Origin: GCA-2701705 sp036163455
Lineage (GTDB): Bacteria; Pseudomonadota; Gammaproteobacteria; GCA-002705445; GCA-002716945
Reading direction: 5' to 3'
Assembly: GCA_036163455.1 (NCBI GenBank)
Contig: JAYZKL010000018.1
Coordinates: forward strand, 24,010 to 88,009
Length of the DNA stretch: 64,000 nucleotides
In this document: piece after piece, positions 19,356 through 29,300 of the stretch
Position numbering within the stretch: position 1 is the first letter of the stretch
Layout of the letters: each line of letters begins with the position of its first letter
Notes under the pieces: model-generated
Database searches by the model: none
What the model was told of the DNA's origin: nothing
The model's input: only the letters and a program-made list of their open reading frames with translations
Made by a program: the position numbers and the translations under genes

Positions 19356-20279
19356 ATGAAGGACGTAATTAGTTGCTCAATTGGTTTAATACAATCTGAG
19401 GATTCCAAATTATTGTATATTGAACGCATAAAAAACCCTTATCAAGGTCAATTTGAATTTCCAGGAGGTAAAATTAGAAATAGTGAGACGCCTAAATCTG
19501 CAATTATACGAGAACTTAAAGAAGAATTAGATATAAAAGTAACGAAAACAAGATTTATAGGAAACATTTATCATAATTACCCAGAATTTAAAGTTACATT
19601 ATATGTTTTTTCTATAGATAGTTATGAAGGGGAGATAAAAAGTATTAATCGTGAACTCTGTTATAGAAGTTTATATGAATTAAAAAATGGCTTTAATGCG
19701 ATTCAATCATGTATGAAGGTTTTGAAACTAAATTTATTATTACCTAAAATTAAGATTCTAGAGTGTAATCAAGTATTATTGAATAATGCAGATTTACCTA
19801 AAATAGATAATGATGACATATCTTCTCAAATGATAAGATTAAGAAATCTAAAAGCATCAGAAAATATACAGCCTGATATTCTTAATCGTTTTATAAAAAA
19901 TAACCCTCATAACTACATAATTGATTATCCATGTGAAAAATTTTTTCATGAAAGGTTTGTTGGAATACATTTTAAAAGTAAATACTTATCAACATTAAAA
20001 TCTATTCCCAAAGATACAACTTTATATTCTGCCTCATGCCATAACCTGGAGGAGGTTGAGCATGCAAATCGTTTGGAATTAGATTATATCCTGATTTCTC
20101 CAGTCCTTCTCGCTAAACATATTCATCAACAAACTCTTGGATGGGATGGATTCAGAAAGTTATCAGAAAAGGCCAATATGCCAACTTATGCATTGGGCGG
20201 TATATGCTCTAATGACCATGACTACGCATTATCATTAAAGTATGGTGGGTTTGGTATTGCAGGTATAAAAAAATTTTGA
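19356..20279 (+). CDS. mutT: Nudix hydrolase (MutT) fused to a ThiE-like domain
   Basis: Two-domain protein of 307 residues. Residues 1-130 are a MutT-type Nudix domain that would clear 8-oxo-dGTP from the nucleotide pool. The Nudix box runs from Gly38 (GGKIRNSE) through RELKEELDI ending at residue 60; the usual glycine near its end is Asp59. Residues about 175-307 resemble thiamine-phosphate synthase (LILSP-type strand, GWDGF, ALGGI). The same MutT-ThiE fusion occurs in Pseudomonas and relatives, so it is not specific to this genome; whether the second domain is catalytic is unknown. The gene ends 8 bases from the convergent zapD. Confidence 0.85.
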   Translation: MKDVISCSIGLIQSEDSKLLYIERIKNPYQGQFEFPGGKIRNSETPKSAIIRELKEELDIKVTKTRFIGNIYHNYPEFKVTLYVFSIDSYEGEIKSINRELCYRSLYELKNGFNAIQSCMKVLKLNLLLPKIKILECNQVLLNNADLPKIDNDDISSQMIRLRNLKASENIQPDILNRFIKNNPHNYIIDYPCEKFFHERFVGIHFKSKYLSTLKSIPKDTTLYSASCHNLEEVEHANRLELDYILISPVLLAKHIHQQTLGWDGFRKLSEKANMPTYALGGICSNDHDYALSLKYGGFGIAGIKKF

Positions 20280-20323
20280 TGTGGCATTTACATTGAACAA
20301 CAAGATAAAAAAAATTCCACATC
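20267..20323 (-). terminator. Possible terminator of the zapD transcript
   Basis: Read leftward, the end of zapD carries the arms GATGTGG (20317-20323) and CCACATC (20278-20284), a 7-bp perfect stem. Four bases later comes a run of seven T (20267-20273 on the other strand). The loop of 32 bases is large, and the second arm lies in the end of the mutT gene, so this is only a candidate. Confidence 0.25.
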
Positions 20324-21061
20324 TAATTTATGAGGAATAAATTTGTTCTCATCATTTTGAGTCATAAACCTTATAGAAAATCTTTGCTTTCCAACGCTAA
20401 TTGATGGAAAAAAATAATGATCTGATGTCAGCGCAACACGTATAAGAAGAATATTTTTTTTACTATCAAGTTTGTCAGTAAAAAAACCATTTTTTGCAAG
20501 CTGATCAACAGGGACTACAGACTTCCTGATTGTTGTAAGTAAAAATTCAACAGATTGGTTAATAAAATTTATGGGTTCTAACCATAGGTTAATTTGGTTT
20601 TCTCTAGAAAGACTATCTCGTGATAACCAGTAAATTAATGAAGATGGATGAATTGAATTTTTTGAGTATTTTATAATGGTTTGAAATAATTCATCTTTAT
20701 CAAGATAATCAAGATAGTTTGCTTCTATTGAATACAAAAAACTTAGATGACTTTCTTGTTTTTCTAATATAGAATTTAGTTTACTAGAATCTGTGCCAGG
20801 CTTATTACTTTCTCTGATTTTTTTAAAAAAAACATTATGTGATTCAAGATCACGAATGAGTTCTGATTTAAGATCAGCTCTTGTTAACATTTCATAAAGT
20901 TCCGTAAGAGCAACAGCTGATGAATAACTTTCATGCTCAGATTCTTTATCTTTAAGATAATTAATTCTATTAAATAGCATTTCAATTCTTAAGAACTTTC
21001 TAATTCTTTCATGCACAGGTTCTTCATAAACAGTGACTTGATTATCAGATAGTGTGGACAT
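20288..21061 (-). CDS. zapD: Cell division protein ZapD
   Basis: Z-ring-associated protein (formerly YacF, DUF1342) that bundles FtsZ filaments at mid-cell. The N-terminal VYEEPVHERIRKFLRIE and the C-terminal segment near SVGKQRFSIRFM are typical; the whole 257-residue protein is mostly helical with a beta-rich end. It sits directly downstream of coaE, separated by one base. In many gammaproteobacteria yacG is also found here but is missing. Retention of an FtsZ partner suggests that an ftsZ gene exists elsewhere. Confidence 0.9.
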   Translation of the reverse strand: MSTLSDNQVTVYEEPVHERIRKFLRIEMLFNRINYLKDKESEHESYSSAVALTELYEMLTRADLKSELIRDLESHNVFFKKIRESNKPGTDSSKLNSILEKQESHLSFLYSIEANYLDYLDKDELFQTIIKYSKNSIHPSSLIYWLSRDSLSRENQINLWLEPINFINQSVEFLLTTIRKSVVPVDQLAKNGFFTDKLDSKKNILLIRVALTSDHYFFPSISVGKQRFSIRFMTQNDENKFIPHKLDVEFFLSCCSM

Positions 21062-21062
21062 A

Positions 21063-21650
21063 TTATTTTTTTAAGATTTTAGTTAAGTATAATTTCTCAA
21101 ATTTATTTTTCAAACTACTCATTGTATCATTGTTAACAAGTATATAATTAGATTTATTTATATAAAAACTTCTATTTTTCTGGATTTTATCTAATTTGGT
21201 AAAGTCTTTTTTTGATATTTTTCTACTTTTAAGAGATCGGTTCATTCTTTTATAATATGTACTATCAATAGTTATTATTTTGAATGGAGCAGTTATATTT
21301 TTTGCAGTCTCAATTAAAGGTAATTCAAGTACAGCTTTTAAATTTTTTAACTTATTTAGTTTTGAGTTTATATATAAAAAGAATATTGGATGTATAGTTT
21401 TATTAATATACTCTCTATTTTTATTTGATGTTAGAAACTTTTCTTTTACTTTTTTTATAGAAATCTTATTTTTAGATAAAATATCTTTATCAAAAAATTT
21501 TACAAGCTTGGTTTTTATTGTATTATTTGTCCTTAATAATTTTTTAGCTATGTTATCAGAATCAAAATAATGGAAACCCTTTTTTTTCAATAATTTTGAT
21601 ACAGTTGATTTCCCTGATCCTATTAATCCAGAAACAATAAATAGTTGCAT
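21063..21650 (-). CDS. coaE: Dephospho-CoA kinase CoaE
   Basis: P-loop kinase for the last step of coenzyme A synthesis, phosphorylating the ribose 3'-hydroxyl of dephospho-CoA. Walker A is GLIGSGKST at residues 8-16. YFDSDNIAKKLL supplies the conserved aspartate region, and ELPLIETAKN is a variant of the usual VPLL(F/Y)E motif. Length 195 residues, typical. It is very rich in lysine and asparagine, in line with the base composition. zapD follows immediately; both are probably cotranscribed. Confidence 0.9.
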   Translation of the reverse strand: MQLFIVSGLIGSGKSTVSKLLKKKGFHYFDSDNIAKKLLRTNNTIKTKLVKFFDKDILSKNKISIKKVKEKFLTSNKNREYINKTIHPIFFLYINSKLNKLKNLKAVLELPLIETAKNITAPFKIITIDSTYYKRMNRSLKSRKISKKDFTKLDKIQKNRSFYINKSNYILVNNDTMSSLKNKFEKLYLTKILKK

Positions 21651-21654
21651 AGTA

Positions 21655-21732
21655 TTATTTTAAAAATATAGTTAAGATGATTCCAATCATCATTATGAAG
21701 AAAAGTGTTAATAGTAGAGGAGTTCTATTCAT
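21655..21732 (-). CDS. Possible 25-residue single-span membrane peptide
   Basis: A short frame between the PP0621-like gene and coaE. It runs from ATG at 21732 to TAA at 21655-21657 and encodes MNRTPLLLTLFFIMMIGIIL followed by TIFLK, which is one hydrophobic segment with positive ends. It starts 8 bases after the upstream stop and ends 4 bases before the coaE start, so spacing fits an operon. No clear ribosome-binding site is visible and chance in AT-rich DNA cannot be excluded. I do not recognise the peptide. Confidence 0.35.
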   Translation of the reverse strand: MNRTPLLLTLFFIMMIGIILTIFLK

Positions 21733-21740
21733 TTAATTAT

Positions 21741-21941
21741 TTATCTGAAATTTTTGCATTTATTTTTATCTATATTTTTTGTTTTACATATCTCTTCTTC
21801 TGGCATGTATGTGTCACAATCCTCACAATACGATATATTTTTTTTAGATTTTTGACTTAATTTCGTGTTTTTTTTCATTAATGATTTTATAATCAAATAA
21901 AGCAATACCAATATTACTATTATTATGAAAATACGCAGCAT
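21741..21941 (-). CDS. PP0621-like small membrane/zinc-finger protein
   Basis: 66 residues: an N-terminal membrane segment (about residues 3-20), a basic linker rich in Lys and Ser, then four cysteines at 39, 42, 52 and 62 that could hold a metal. This layout (anchor, linker, CxxC-type finger) resembles the PP0621 family of Proteobacteria, whose function is unknown. It is the first gene of the leftward group leading to coaE and zapD. The family assignment is from layout and motif only. Confidence 0.55.
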   Translation of the reverse strand: MLRIFIIIVILVLLYLIIKSLMKKNTKLSQKSKKNISYCEDCDTYMPEEEICKTKNIDKNKCKNFR

Positions 21942-22023
21942 AAATATGTTACTTCAATTAATGTCAGTATATTATAAACGATATATATGTCTAAAAAAAT
22001 AAAATTCTTGTTCACTAATTAAT

Positions 22024-22770
22024 ATGAATAATAGAGAGAAAATTGACTTTATAACCAATTGGATAATGGATTATGCATCAAATATGCAGAACCCTGCCAA
22101 AACCTTGGTAGTTGGAGTATCAGGCGGAATAGACTCAGCTCTAACAAGCTCCTTATGTGCATTAACAGGTATACACACCATCGCCGTTAGAATGCCAATC
22201 ATCAATAGTTGCGAAATAGGTAGTATTAAACATTGTGATTGGTTAAAAAAAAGTTTTAATAATGTAGAGGTCCATGAAATTGATTTGACTAATATATTTG
22301 AGAAATTTTCTAATATCACTAAAAAAATAAAATTTGAAAGTGAACTGGGTTATGCTAATTCAAAATCAAGATTTAGAATGATAACTTTGTATCAAATAGC
22401 ATCTTCAACTAATGGCTTAGTCGTTGGAACTGGAAATAAAGTAGAAGATTTTGGTGTTGGTTTTTTTACAAAATATGGAGATGGAGGAGTTGATATATCT
22501 CCAATTGCTGATCTAACGAAGTCACAAGTAAAAGAATTAGCTACTGAACTTAATATTTCTGATGAAATTCTTGATGCTGAACCAACAGATGGATTATGGG
22601 ACGATGGAAGAACTGATGAGGAACAGTTAGGGTTAACGTATCAACAAATAGAAGATGCAATGATTAATAAAGATAGCAAATACAAAAAAATGTATGAAGA
22701 CATAAGGAAGAAAAGTTTACATAAAATGAAACCAATACCAGTTTGCATTATTAACGATAAAGATAAATAA
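22024..22770 (+). CDS. nadE: NH3-dependent NAD+ synthetase NadE
   Basis: Amidates nicotinic acid adenine dinucleotide to NAD+. The ATP-pyrophosphatase loop SGGIDS lies at residues 33-38. GTGNKVEDFGVGFFTKYGDG and ISPIADLTKSQV are the conserved downstream motifs. At 248 residues it has no N-terminal glutaminase domain, so it should use ammonia directly or through a partner. NadA for quinolinate synthesis is also in this window (32151), so de novo NAD synthesis is likely. Confidence 0.93.
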   Translation: MNNREKIDFITNWIMDYASNMQNPAKTLVVGVSGGIDSALTSSLCALTGIHTIAVRMPIINSCEIGSIKHCDWLKKSFNNVEVHEIDLTNIFEKFSNITKKIKFESELGYANSKSRFRMITLYQIASSTNGLVVGTGNKVEDFGVGFFTKYGDGGVDISPIADLTKSQVKELATELNISDEILDAEPTDGLWDDGRTDEEQLGLTYQQIEDAMINKDSKYKKMYEDIRKKSLHKMKPIPVCIINDKDK

Positions 22771-22801
22771 TTATTTAAAATAATTTAAAAGTTATAAATG
22801 T

Positions 22802-23680
22802 TTAATCTAAGAAAGGTATAAAATCATACCAAGATCCGTCTGATTCATCAGTTGTTTGTATTTTTGTTTCTGGCACAGGAATATCTTTCTTAATTTTTAT
22901 AGGTTCTTTTATATCTGATTGAACAATCTTATAATTTGGATAATTTTTTATTAAAACCCTGCTACTATCATAAGCTAAATCATAAATTCCTAAATCATTA
23001 TAGCTATCAACTAACAAAACTAGAGCTTCTTCTGTACTAGGTGTACCGCCAAAATTTTCTAACATATATTTTATTCTCTCTATTGCTGCAACATGAGCTA
23101 GTCTCTTACGATAATATTTTGCTATGTATAATTCATTAGAGGCCATTTTATTTTTTAAATATAATAAGCGATTTCTAGAATCTTTAACATATTTACTCTT
23201 TGGAAATTTATTTATGATTAATGAGAAATCTTCAAAAGAATCCCTTAGGGATGTTATATCGTATCTAGATGTATCAGCCCCAAAAAACCTTGAAAATATA
23301 TTTGCGCTTTTTTCAAAATTTGCTAAAGCACGTAAATAGTAAGCATAATCAACATTAGGATGGTTAGGGTATAGTCTAATAAATCTATTACAATGAACTA
23401 TTGCTTCATCTTTATTCTCAAATTCATAGTGTGCATATGCAAGATCAAGCATAGACTGAGTTGCATAAATTCCAAACGGATATCTTGACTCTAGTACTTC
23501 AAAATATTTTATTGCATTAACAAAGTCTGCAGCATTTAAGAATGCTTTGCCTTCATTATATATTTGTGCAGGAGATAAATTTTTTGTTTTATCTTGCTCC
23601 CTGACCAGGTCATTCCAATAAGTACAACTATTAATTGTAACTAGAAGTAAAATATAGATAAAAAGTGCTCTTAGATTCAT
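22802..23680 (-). CDS. bamD: Outer-membrane assembly lipoprotein BamD
   Basis: Essential lipoprotein of the BAM complex, which inserts beta-barrel proteins into the outer membrane. A signal peptide ends in a lipobox-like TINSC, with the acylated Cys at residue 19. The body is made of TPR-like helical repeats, for example YNEGKAFLNAADFVNAIKYF and LAYAHYEFENKDEAIVHCNR. At 292 residues it is somewhat longer than E. coli BamD (245) because of a C-terminal extension. It is divergent from rluD, 39 bases away, as in E. coli. Confidence 0.92.
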   Translation of the reverse strand: MNLRALFIYILLLVTINSCTYWNDLVREQDKTKNLSPAQIYNEGKAFLNAADFVNAIKYFEVLESRYPFGIYATQSMLDLAYAHYEFENKDEAIVHCNRFIRLYPNHPNVDYAYYLRALANFEKSANIFSRFFGADTSRYDITSLRDSFEDFSLIINKFPKSKYVKDSRNRLLYLKNKMASNELYIAKYYRKRLAHVAAIERIKYMLENFGGTPSTEEALVLLVDSYNDLGIYDLAYDSSRVLIKNYPNYKIVQSDIKEPIKIKKDIPVPETKIQTTDESDGSWYDFIPFLD

Positions 23681-23719
23681 TTTTTTTACTATAAAATTAG
23701 ATTAGATTAATATTATAAC

Positions 23720-24664
23720 ATGAAAAATACAAGTTTTTATAAAATTGAAATAGAACCAGATAAGAATAGAAGGATAGACCAATTAATAGCTGCTGAGCTT
23801 CCAGAATATTCAAGGTCTAGAATTAAATCCTGGATAAATAATCAAAATATTACGATAAATGGAAAAGCATGTTCCCCAAAGGATAAGATTTCCAAAAAAT
23901 CTACTATTGAGATCAAAATTTTAGAAAATGAAGAATTAGACATTAAACCACAAAAAATTAATTTAGATATACAATATGAAGATAAGGATTTATTAATAAT
24001 CAATAAAAAATCTGGAATGGTGACTCATACTGCTCCTGGCCATTATGAATCGACATTACAGAATGCATTACTTTACCACTATCCAGATTTACGAAAAGTA
24101 CCAAGAGCAGGAATAATTCATAGGCTAGATAAAAATACATCTGGATTAATTATAATTGCAAGAAATTTAATTTCTCACAATCTCTTAGTAAAGAAGATGA
24201 AAGATAAATTAATTAAAAAAAAATATATTGCTTTTGTAACAGGATTGGTTGAAAAGAACCAAATTATCAATAATAAAATTGGAAGACATAGAATAAATAG
24301 ACTAAAAATGGCTATTTCAAATTCAGGGAAAGAAGCAATATCAAAAATTAAAGTTTTAGAAAAATTTGAGAGATCATCATTTTTAGATATTGAATTAATC
24401 ACTGGCAGAACACACCAAATTAGGGTTCATTTGTCATCTTTAGGACATCCAATTTTTGGTGATGACTTATATGGTTTTAAAAAAAATATGCATAAATATA
24501 ATAAAAAACTTATAAATTTTCTAGATTCATACCCATATCATGCATTACATGCCTATTATTTATGTTTTAATCATCCGATAACCAAAAAAAAAGTTATAAT
24601 TAATTCTAAAACACCTGAAACATTTGATACCATTAAATCATTACTATTAAATAATTATGGCTAA
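23720..24664 (+). CDS. rluD: 23S rRNA pseudouridine synthase RluD
   Basis: Makes the pseudouridines of helix 69 in 23S rRNA. An N-terminal S4 RNA-binding domain (about residues 17-75) precedes the catalytic domain, whose motif HRLDKNTSGL has the nucleophile Asp137. GRTHQIRVH is the conserved later motif. Length 314 residues, normal. Assignment to RluD rather than RluC or RluA rests on the neighbours bamD and pgeF, the same order as in E. coli. The stop overlaps the pgeF start by 8 bases. Confidence 0.92.
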   Translation: MKNTSFYKIEIEPDKNRRIDQLIAAELPEYSRSRIKSWINNQNITINGKACSPKDKISKKSTIEIKILENEELDIKPQKINLDIQYEDKDLLIINKKSGMVTHTAPGHYESTLQNALLYHYPDLRKVPRAGIIHRLDKNTSGLIIIARNLISHNLLVKKMKDKLIKKKYIAFVTGLVEKNQIINNKIGRHRINRLKMAISNSGKEAISKIKVLEKFERSSFLDIELITGRTHQIRVHLSSLGHPIFGDDLYGFKKNMHKYNKKLINFLDSYPYHALHAYYLCFNHPITKKKVIINSKTPETFDTIKSLLLNNYG

Positions 24665-25385
24665 AGTAGAAACTAAAGAAATTTTGTGGAATGCTCCTGA
24701 AAATATAAAAGCATTTATCACAACTCGTATAGGTGGTTATAGTAAGGACAGATATGCATCTTCTAATATGAGCCTAGATGTTGGTGACCTGAAGTCTTCT
24801 GTTTTAAAAAACAGAGAAGATATTCACAGGTCTTTACAATTACCTTCTGAGCCATCATGGATGAAACAAATTCATGGCACTACTATTCAGTATTTAAAGT
24901 CACCAAGAAAGAATATAATTTGTGATGGTTCTTACACTGATCAACAGGGAGTAGTGTGCGCTGTTTTATCGGCTGATTGTTTGCCAATCATGATGTGTGA
25001 TAGGTTTGGAAAAAAAGTTGGTGTACTTCATGTTGGATGGAGAGGTCTTGATAAGGATTTGATACAAAAATTTATAAAAAGATTTAAAGTTGAACCTGAA
25101 GATTTGTGTGTGTGGATTGGGCCGTCGATTAGTCCACATAATTATATAGTTAGAGAAGATGTATATTCAAAGTTAAAAAAGATTTCTACAAAAGTATTTA
25201 AAAGAGTTGATGATTCACATTGGTCTTTGAATTTATCATTAGCTGCTCAAATAATCTTTCGTGATGCAAGAATTCATAATATATTTGTTGAGAGGTTATG
25301 TACATACGAAAGCTCAAACTTATATTATTCATTTAGGAGAGAGAATGTCACAGGAAGAATGGTCTCCTTAATATGGAAAATATAG
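24657..25385 (+). CDS. pgeF: Purine nucleoside phosphorylase / polyphenol oxidase family protein (YfiH)
   Basis: YfiH/LACC1-family protein of 242 residues. The proposed metal and catalytic residues are in place: His73 (KQIHG), Cys108 (SADCLP) and His125 (HVGWRG). Family members have been reported as purine nucleoside phosphorylases and, as PgeF, in editing cell-wall precursors. Which activity applies here cannot be told from sequence. It overlaps rluD by 8 bases, keeping the bamD-rluD-yfiH order. The RND adaptor gene follows after 3 bases. Confidence 0.88.
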   Translation: MAKVETKEILWNAPENIKAFITTRIGGYSKDRYASSNMSLDVGDLKSSVLKNREDIHRSLQLPSEPSWMKQIHGTTIQYLKSPRKNIICDGSYTDQQGVVCAVLSADCLPIMMCDRFGKKVGVLHVGWRGLDKDLIQKFIKRFKVEPEDLCVWIGPSISPHNYIVREDVYSKLKKISTKVFKRVDDSHWSLNLSLAAQIIFRDARIHNIFVERLCTYESSNLYYSFRRENVTGRMVSLIWKI

Positions 25386-25388
25386 AAA

Positions 25389-26303
25389 ATGTTAACTAAA
25401 ATAAAGTCTACATTGTCAAATGCTCAACCAATGCATTTTTTAATAGCTTTTTTAATACTAGGGCTATCTTATGGATCAATTAGTCTTTATATGAAGATTA
25501 CAAAGTTTTCTGCTCTTGCAAATAAAACAAGAATTACTGCAGTCAAAATAAACCATATTAAGCTTGGAACTGCAAAAAAAATTTATCAGACTATATCAAC
25601 TATAGAAGCTCTACAATCAGTTGAAATAACATCTAAGGTTAATGGCATTGTGGAAAAAATTAACTTTATTGAAGGGAGCGAAATAAGTAGAGGAGATAAA
25701 ATATTTTCAATATTATCCTCTGACACTGCTGGAAGGATAGAAATACATGCTCCATTCAATGGAAAACTTGGTCTAAGCAATGTCAATATAGGCGATCAAG
25801 TTTCAAGAAATCAAGTTTTAACAACTCTTGATAATTCTTCACAAATGAAAATAAAATTTGATTTACCAGAAAATAATTTAACTTTTATAAAAAAAAATCT
25901 TTCTTTTGAAGCAACATCAGAAGTTATTAAGGAAAAAGTATTTCATGGGAAAATTGATTATATTGACTCAAGAATTGATGAGCAATCAAGAACTATAAGG
26001 GTATATGCAATTTTAAATAATCAAAATAATATTTTAAAACCTGGATTATTCATGAAAATAAAATTAATTCTACAAGAAAAACAGAATGCTTTTTTAATAC
26101 CAGAAGAAGCATTGCTTAGTATTAATAAAAAGCACTATGTATATGTTGCAAATAAAGATAATGCTAAAATTAGAGAAGTATCTGTTGGAATAAGAATGAA
26201 TGAATTAATAGAGATAAAAAAAGGGTTAGATATTAATGATAGAATAATTGTCCTTGGTCATGAAAAACTTAAAGATGGCTCTAAGATAAAAATCTTAAAT
26301 TAA
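25389..26303 (+). CDS. RND efflux periplasmic adaptor (membrane fusion protein)
   Basis: Periplasmic adaptor that links an inner-membrane RND pump to an outer-membrane channel. An N-terminal membrane anchor (about residues 16-36) is followed by a biotinyl-lipoyl-like domain (SVEITSKVNGIVEKI, then IEIHAPFNGKLG) and a beta-barrel region ending in KDGSKIKIL. At 304 residues it is a short member with only a brief coiled hairpin. The pump gene follows after 5 bases; no outer-membrane TolC-like gene is adjacent. Confidence 0.88.
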   Translation: MLTKIKSTLSNAQPMHFLIAFLILGLSYGSISLYMKITKFSALANKTRITAVKINHIKLGTAKKIYQTISTIEALQSVEITSKVNGIVEKINFIEGSEISRGDKIFSILSSDTAGRIEIHAPFNGKLGLSNVNIGDQVSRNQVLTTLDNSSQMKIKFDLPENNLTFIKKNLSFEATSEVIKEKVFHGKIDYIDSRIDEQSRTIRVYAILNNQNNILKPGLFMKIKLILQEKQNAFLIPEEALLSINKKHYVYVANKDNAKIREVSVGIRMNELIEIKKGLDINDRIIVLGHEKLKDGSKIKILN

Positions 26304-26308
26304 ATAAA

Positions 26309-29300
26309 ATGCATATTTCTGAACTTTCCATTAAGAGACCAGTTTTAGCTATAGTTATAAGTTTATTTTTGATTTTAATTGGTTTAGCTTCATATGATAA
26401 ATTAACTATTAGAGAATACCCTGATATTGATAATCCTGTTGTATCTGTTACAACTATTTATCGAGGGGCCTCCTCTGAAATTATAGAGAGAGATGTTACA
26501 CAAATTATTGAAGAGTCTATTTCTGGTATATCAGATATTAGAGAAATTTCATCTCAGAGCAAAGATGAGACATCAACTATTAGAATAGAATTTAATCTTG
26601 GTAGGGACATGGATGATGCTACTAACGATGTCAGAGACAAAGTTGCTAGGGTAGCTTCTAAATTACCAGAAAATTCAGATCAACCAACTGTATCTAAATC
26701 TGATTCAGATGCTCGTCAAGCAGTTATGTGGGTTGGGTTTACCAGCGACCAACTTGATAGTATAGAATTAAATGACTACTTAGAAAGAAATATTATTGAT
26801 CGTCTATCAATTGTATCTGGTGTTGCTTCAATTATAGTTGGAGGGGAACGCAAATATGCTATAAGGATTTGGTTGGATCCAGATAAAATGTCAGCTAGAC
26901 AAGTCACCGTGAGTGACATACTTTCCTCTATTTCACAAGAAAATGTAGAAAGGCCTGCTGGTAAAGTTAAGTCCAGTCTCAGAGAAATGAACGTGCAAGT
27001 TGATTCAAAACTAAAAAATCTAGATATGTTTAAACAACTAGTTATTAAAGACTATGGTGATAGAAAAGTAAGATTAGAAGATATTTCTGATATAGAGATT
27101 GGAGCAGAAAGTAGAAGGGGTTTTTTAAGAGCAAACAATAAAAATGCTATAGGGCTTGGAATAGTCAGGCAAACTAAATCTAATGTGCTTCAGGTAACTA
27201 ATCTAGTTAAAAAAGAACTTGAAGAGATACAGGAATCTCTTCCTGAAAATATTAATATGAGTATAGGCTATGACCAGTCTATTTTTATTGATGAATCAAT
27301 ATCAGAAGTCCAGTTAGCTTTATTTATTTCTATGATAATGGTAATTGCTGTAATTTACTTTTTTTTATTTTCACCTGTTGCAACAATTATACCTGCTATT
27401 ACCATTCCTGTTTCAATTATATCAACATTTTCAATAATACATTTTTTTGGGTTCTCATTAAATGTTTTGACTTTTCTTGCTCTTGTGCTTGCAATAGGGC
27501 TAATAGTAGATGACTCAATTGTTGTTTTAGAAAACATAAAACGGAGGATAGAAAATGGAGAAGAGTCATATCAAGCATCAGTTAATGGAGCTAAACAAAT
27601 TACATTTGTTGTGATTGCAACAACAGTTGTTTTAGTTAGTGTTTTTTTACCACTATCATTTATGGGAGGTAAAACAGGAAGATTATTTATTGAATTTGGA
27701 GTTGTTTTATCATTTGCTGTTATTTTCTCTAGCTTGATAGCTTTGACGCTTACTCCAATGCTATGTTCTAAAATTATGAAACATGACCGTCAAGAAAAAA
27801 GCGAACCAAAACTATTAATAAAATTTAAGAAATTTTATGAAGAATCATTAAGTTTTTCTCAAAACAATGTTAAGTATGTTTATATATTTTCAGCTGCAGT
27901 TGTTTTAATTTCAGTAATTTTATTTCAATTTATTTCAAAAGAATTAGCTCCTACTGAAGACAGAGGTATATTTATTATATCTGTTCAGGGGCCTGAAGGG
28001 GCAACATTAAAATATACAGATAAAATTGTTAAGGAAGTAGAAAAAGAGTTACAGACATATGTTGACAATAATGAGATTAAAACATTATTCTCTATAGTTG
28101 CTCCTGGATTTACAGGGCAAGCAGGAGCTTCAAATTCTGCATTCTTATTTGCATCACTTCAACCATGGGATATTAGAGATCGACATCAGAAAACTATCGT
28201 AAGAGAAATCTTCCCTAAACTAATTTCTATGCCAGGTGCACGTATTTTTACAATTAATCCTCCTAGCCTTGGACAAAACCCTTTCAGATCGCAGGTTCAA
28301 TTAGTTATCAGTGGTGATAATTATGAAGATGTTGGGCAATGGGGGAACGCCTTGAAAAATGAAGCTTCTATCTTAAATTTGAGAGCTCCAAATATTGACT
28401 ATACAGTTAATAATCCTAGGTTAAATTTAAAAATTAATAGAGAAAAAGCATCTGAGCTTGGCATAACAGCTGAACAATTAACAAAAACAATTGAGACTTT
28501 ATTTGCTTCTAATAGAATTACTACTTTTTCTGATAGGGGTTTAACTTATAATGTGGTACTACAAGCTAAAAAAGATTTTAGAATAAATAAGAATAGTTTT
28601 GATAATGTATTTCTAAAATCTCCAAAATTTAATAAATTAATCCCATTATCAAACTTTGTTTCCTTTGAAGAAACTTCTGTAAGTAAAGAATTAAAAAGAA
28701 TAAATAGAATGCCATCAACAATACTATCAGCATCGTTGATACCTGGATATCCTCTTGGGGATGCTTTGGATGATATAACCAGTCTTTCAGAAGAGGTGCT
28801 ACCGATTAATGCGAGACTGTCTTATACTGGAGCATCTAGAGAATTCTTTGAATCTGGAAATAAACTAGAGTTAACAATATTATTTGCAATTTTAGTTGTT
28901 TATCTAGTGTTAGCAGCACAGTTTGAAAGTTTTAGATACCCTCTTACAATAATGTTGTCAGTACCAATTGCTATGACAGCTGGTGTCTATACGCTTTTCG
29001 TTACGGGGGCATCACTTAATGTTTATAGTCAGATTGGTTTTTTAATGCTCATAGGTTTAATTACTAAAAATGGTATCTTAGTTGTTGAATTTGCCAATAA
29101 ATTGCGAGAAGACGGGCTGAATGCTGAAGACGCTATATATAAATCATCTTTAATAAGATTGAGACCTGTTTTAATGACAACAATATCTACTATGTTTGGA
29201 GCAATACCACTAGTCTTAAGCAGTGGCGCTGGAGCAGAAAGCAGATATTCAATGGCAGCTGTTGTTTTTGGAGGAATAACTCTTTCAGCATTAATTACTC

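Noticed and set aside
22771..22801. AT-rich inverted repeat between convergent nadE and bamD, considered as a bidirectional terminator
   Set aside because: The repeat is short and made only of A and T, too weak to call.
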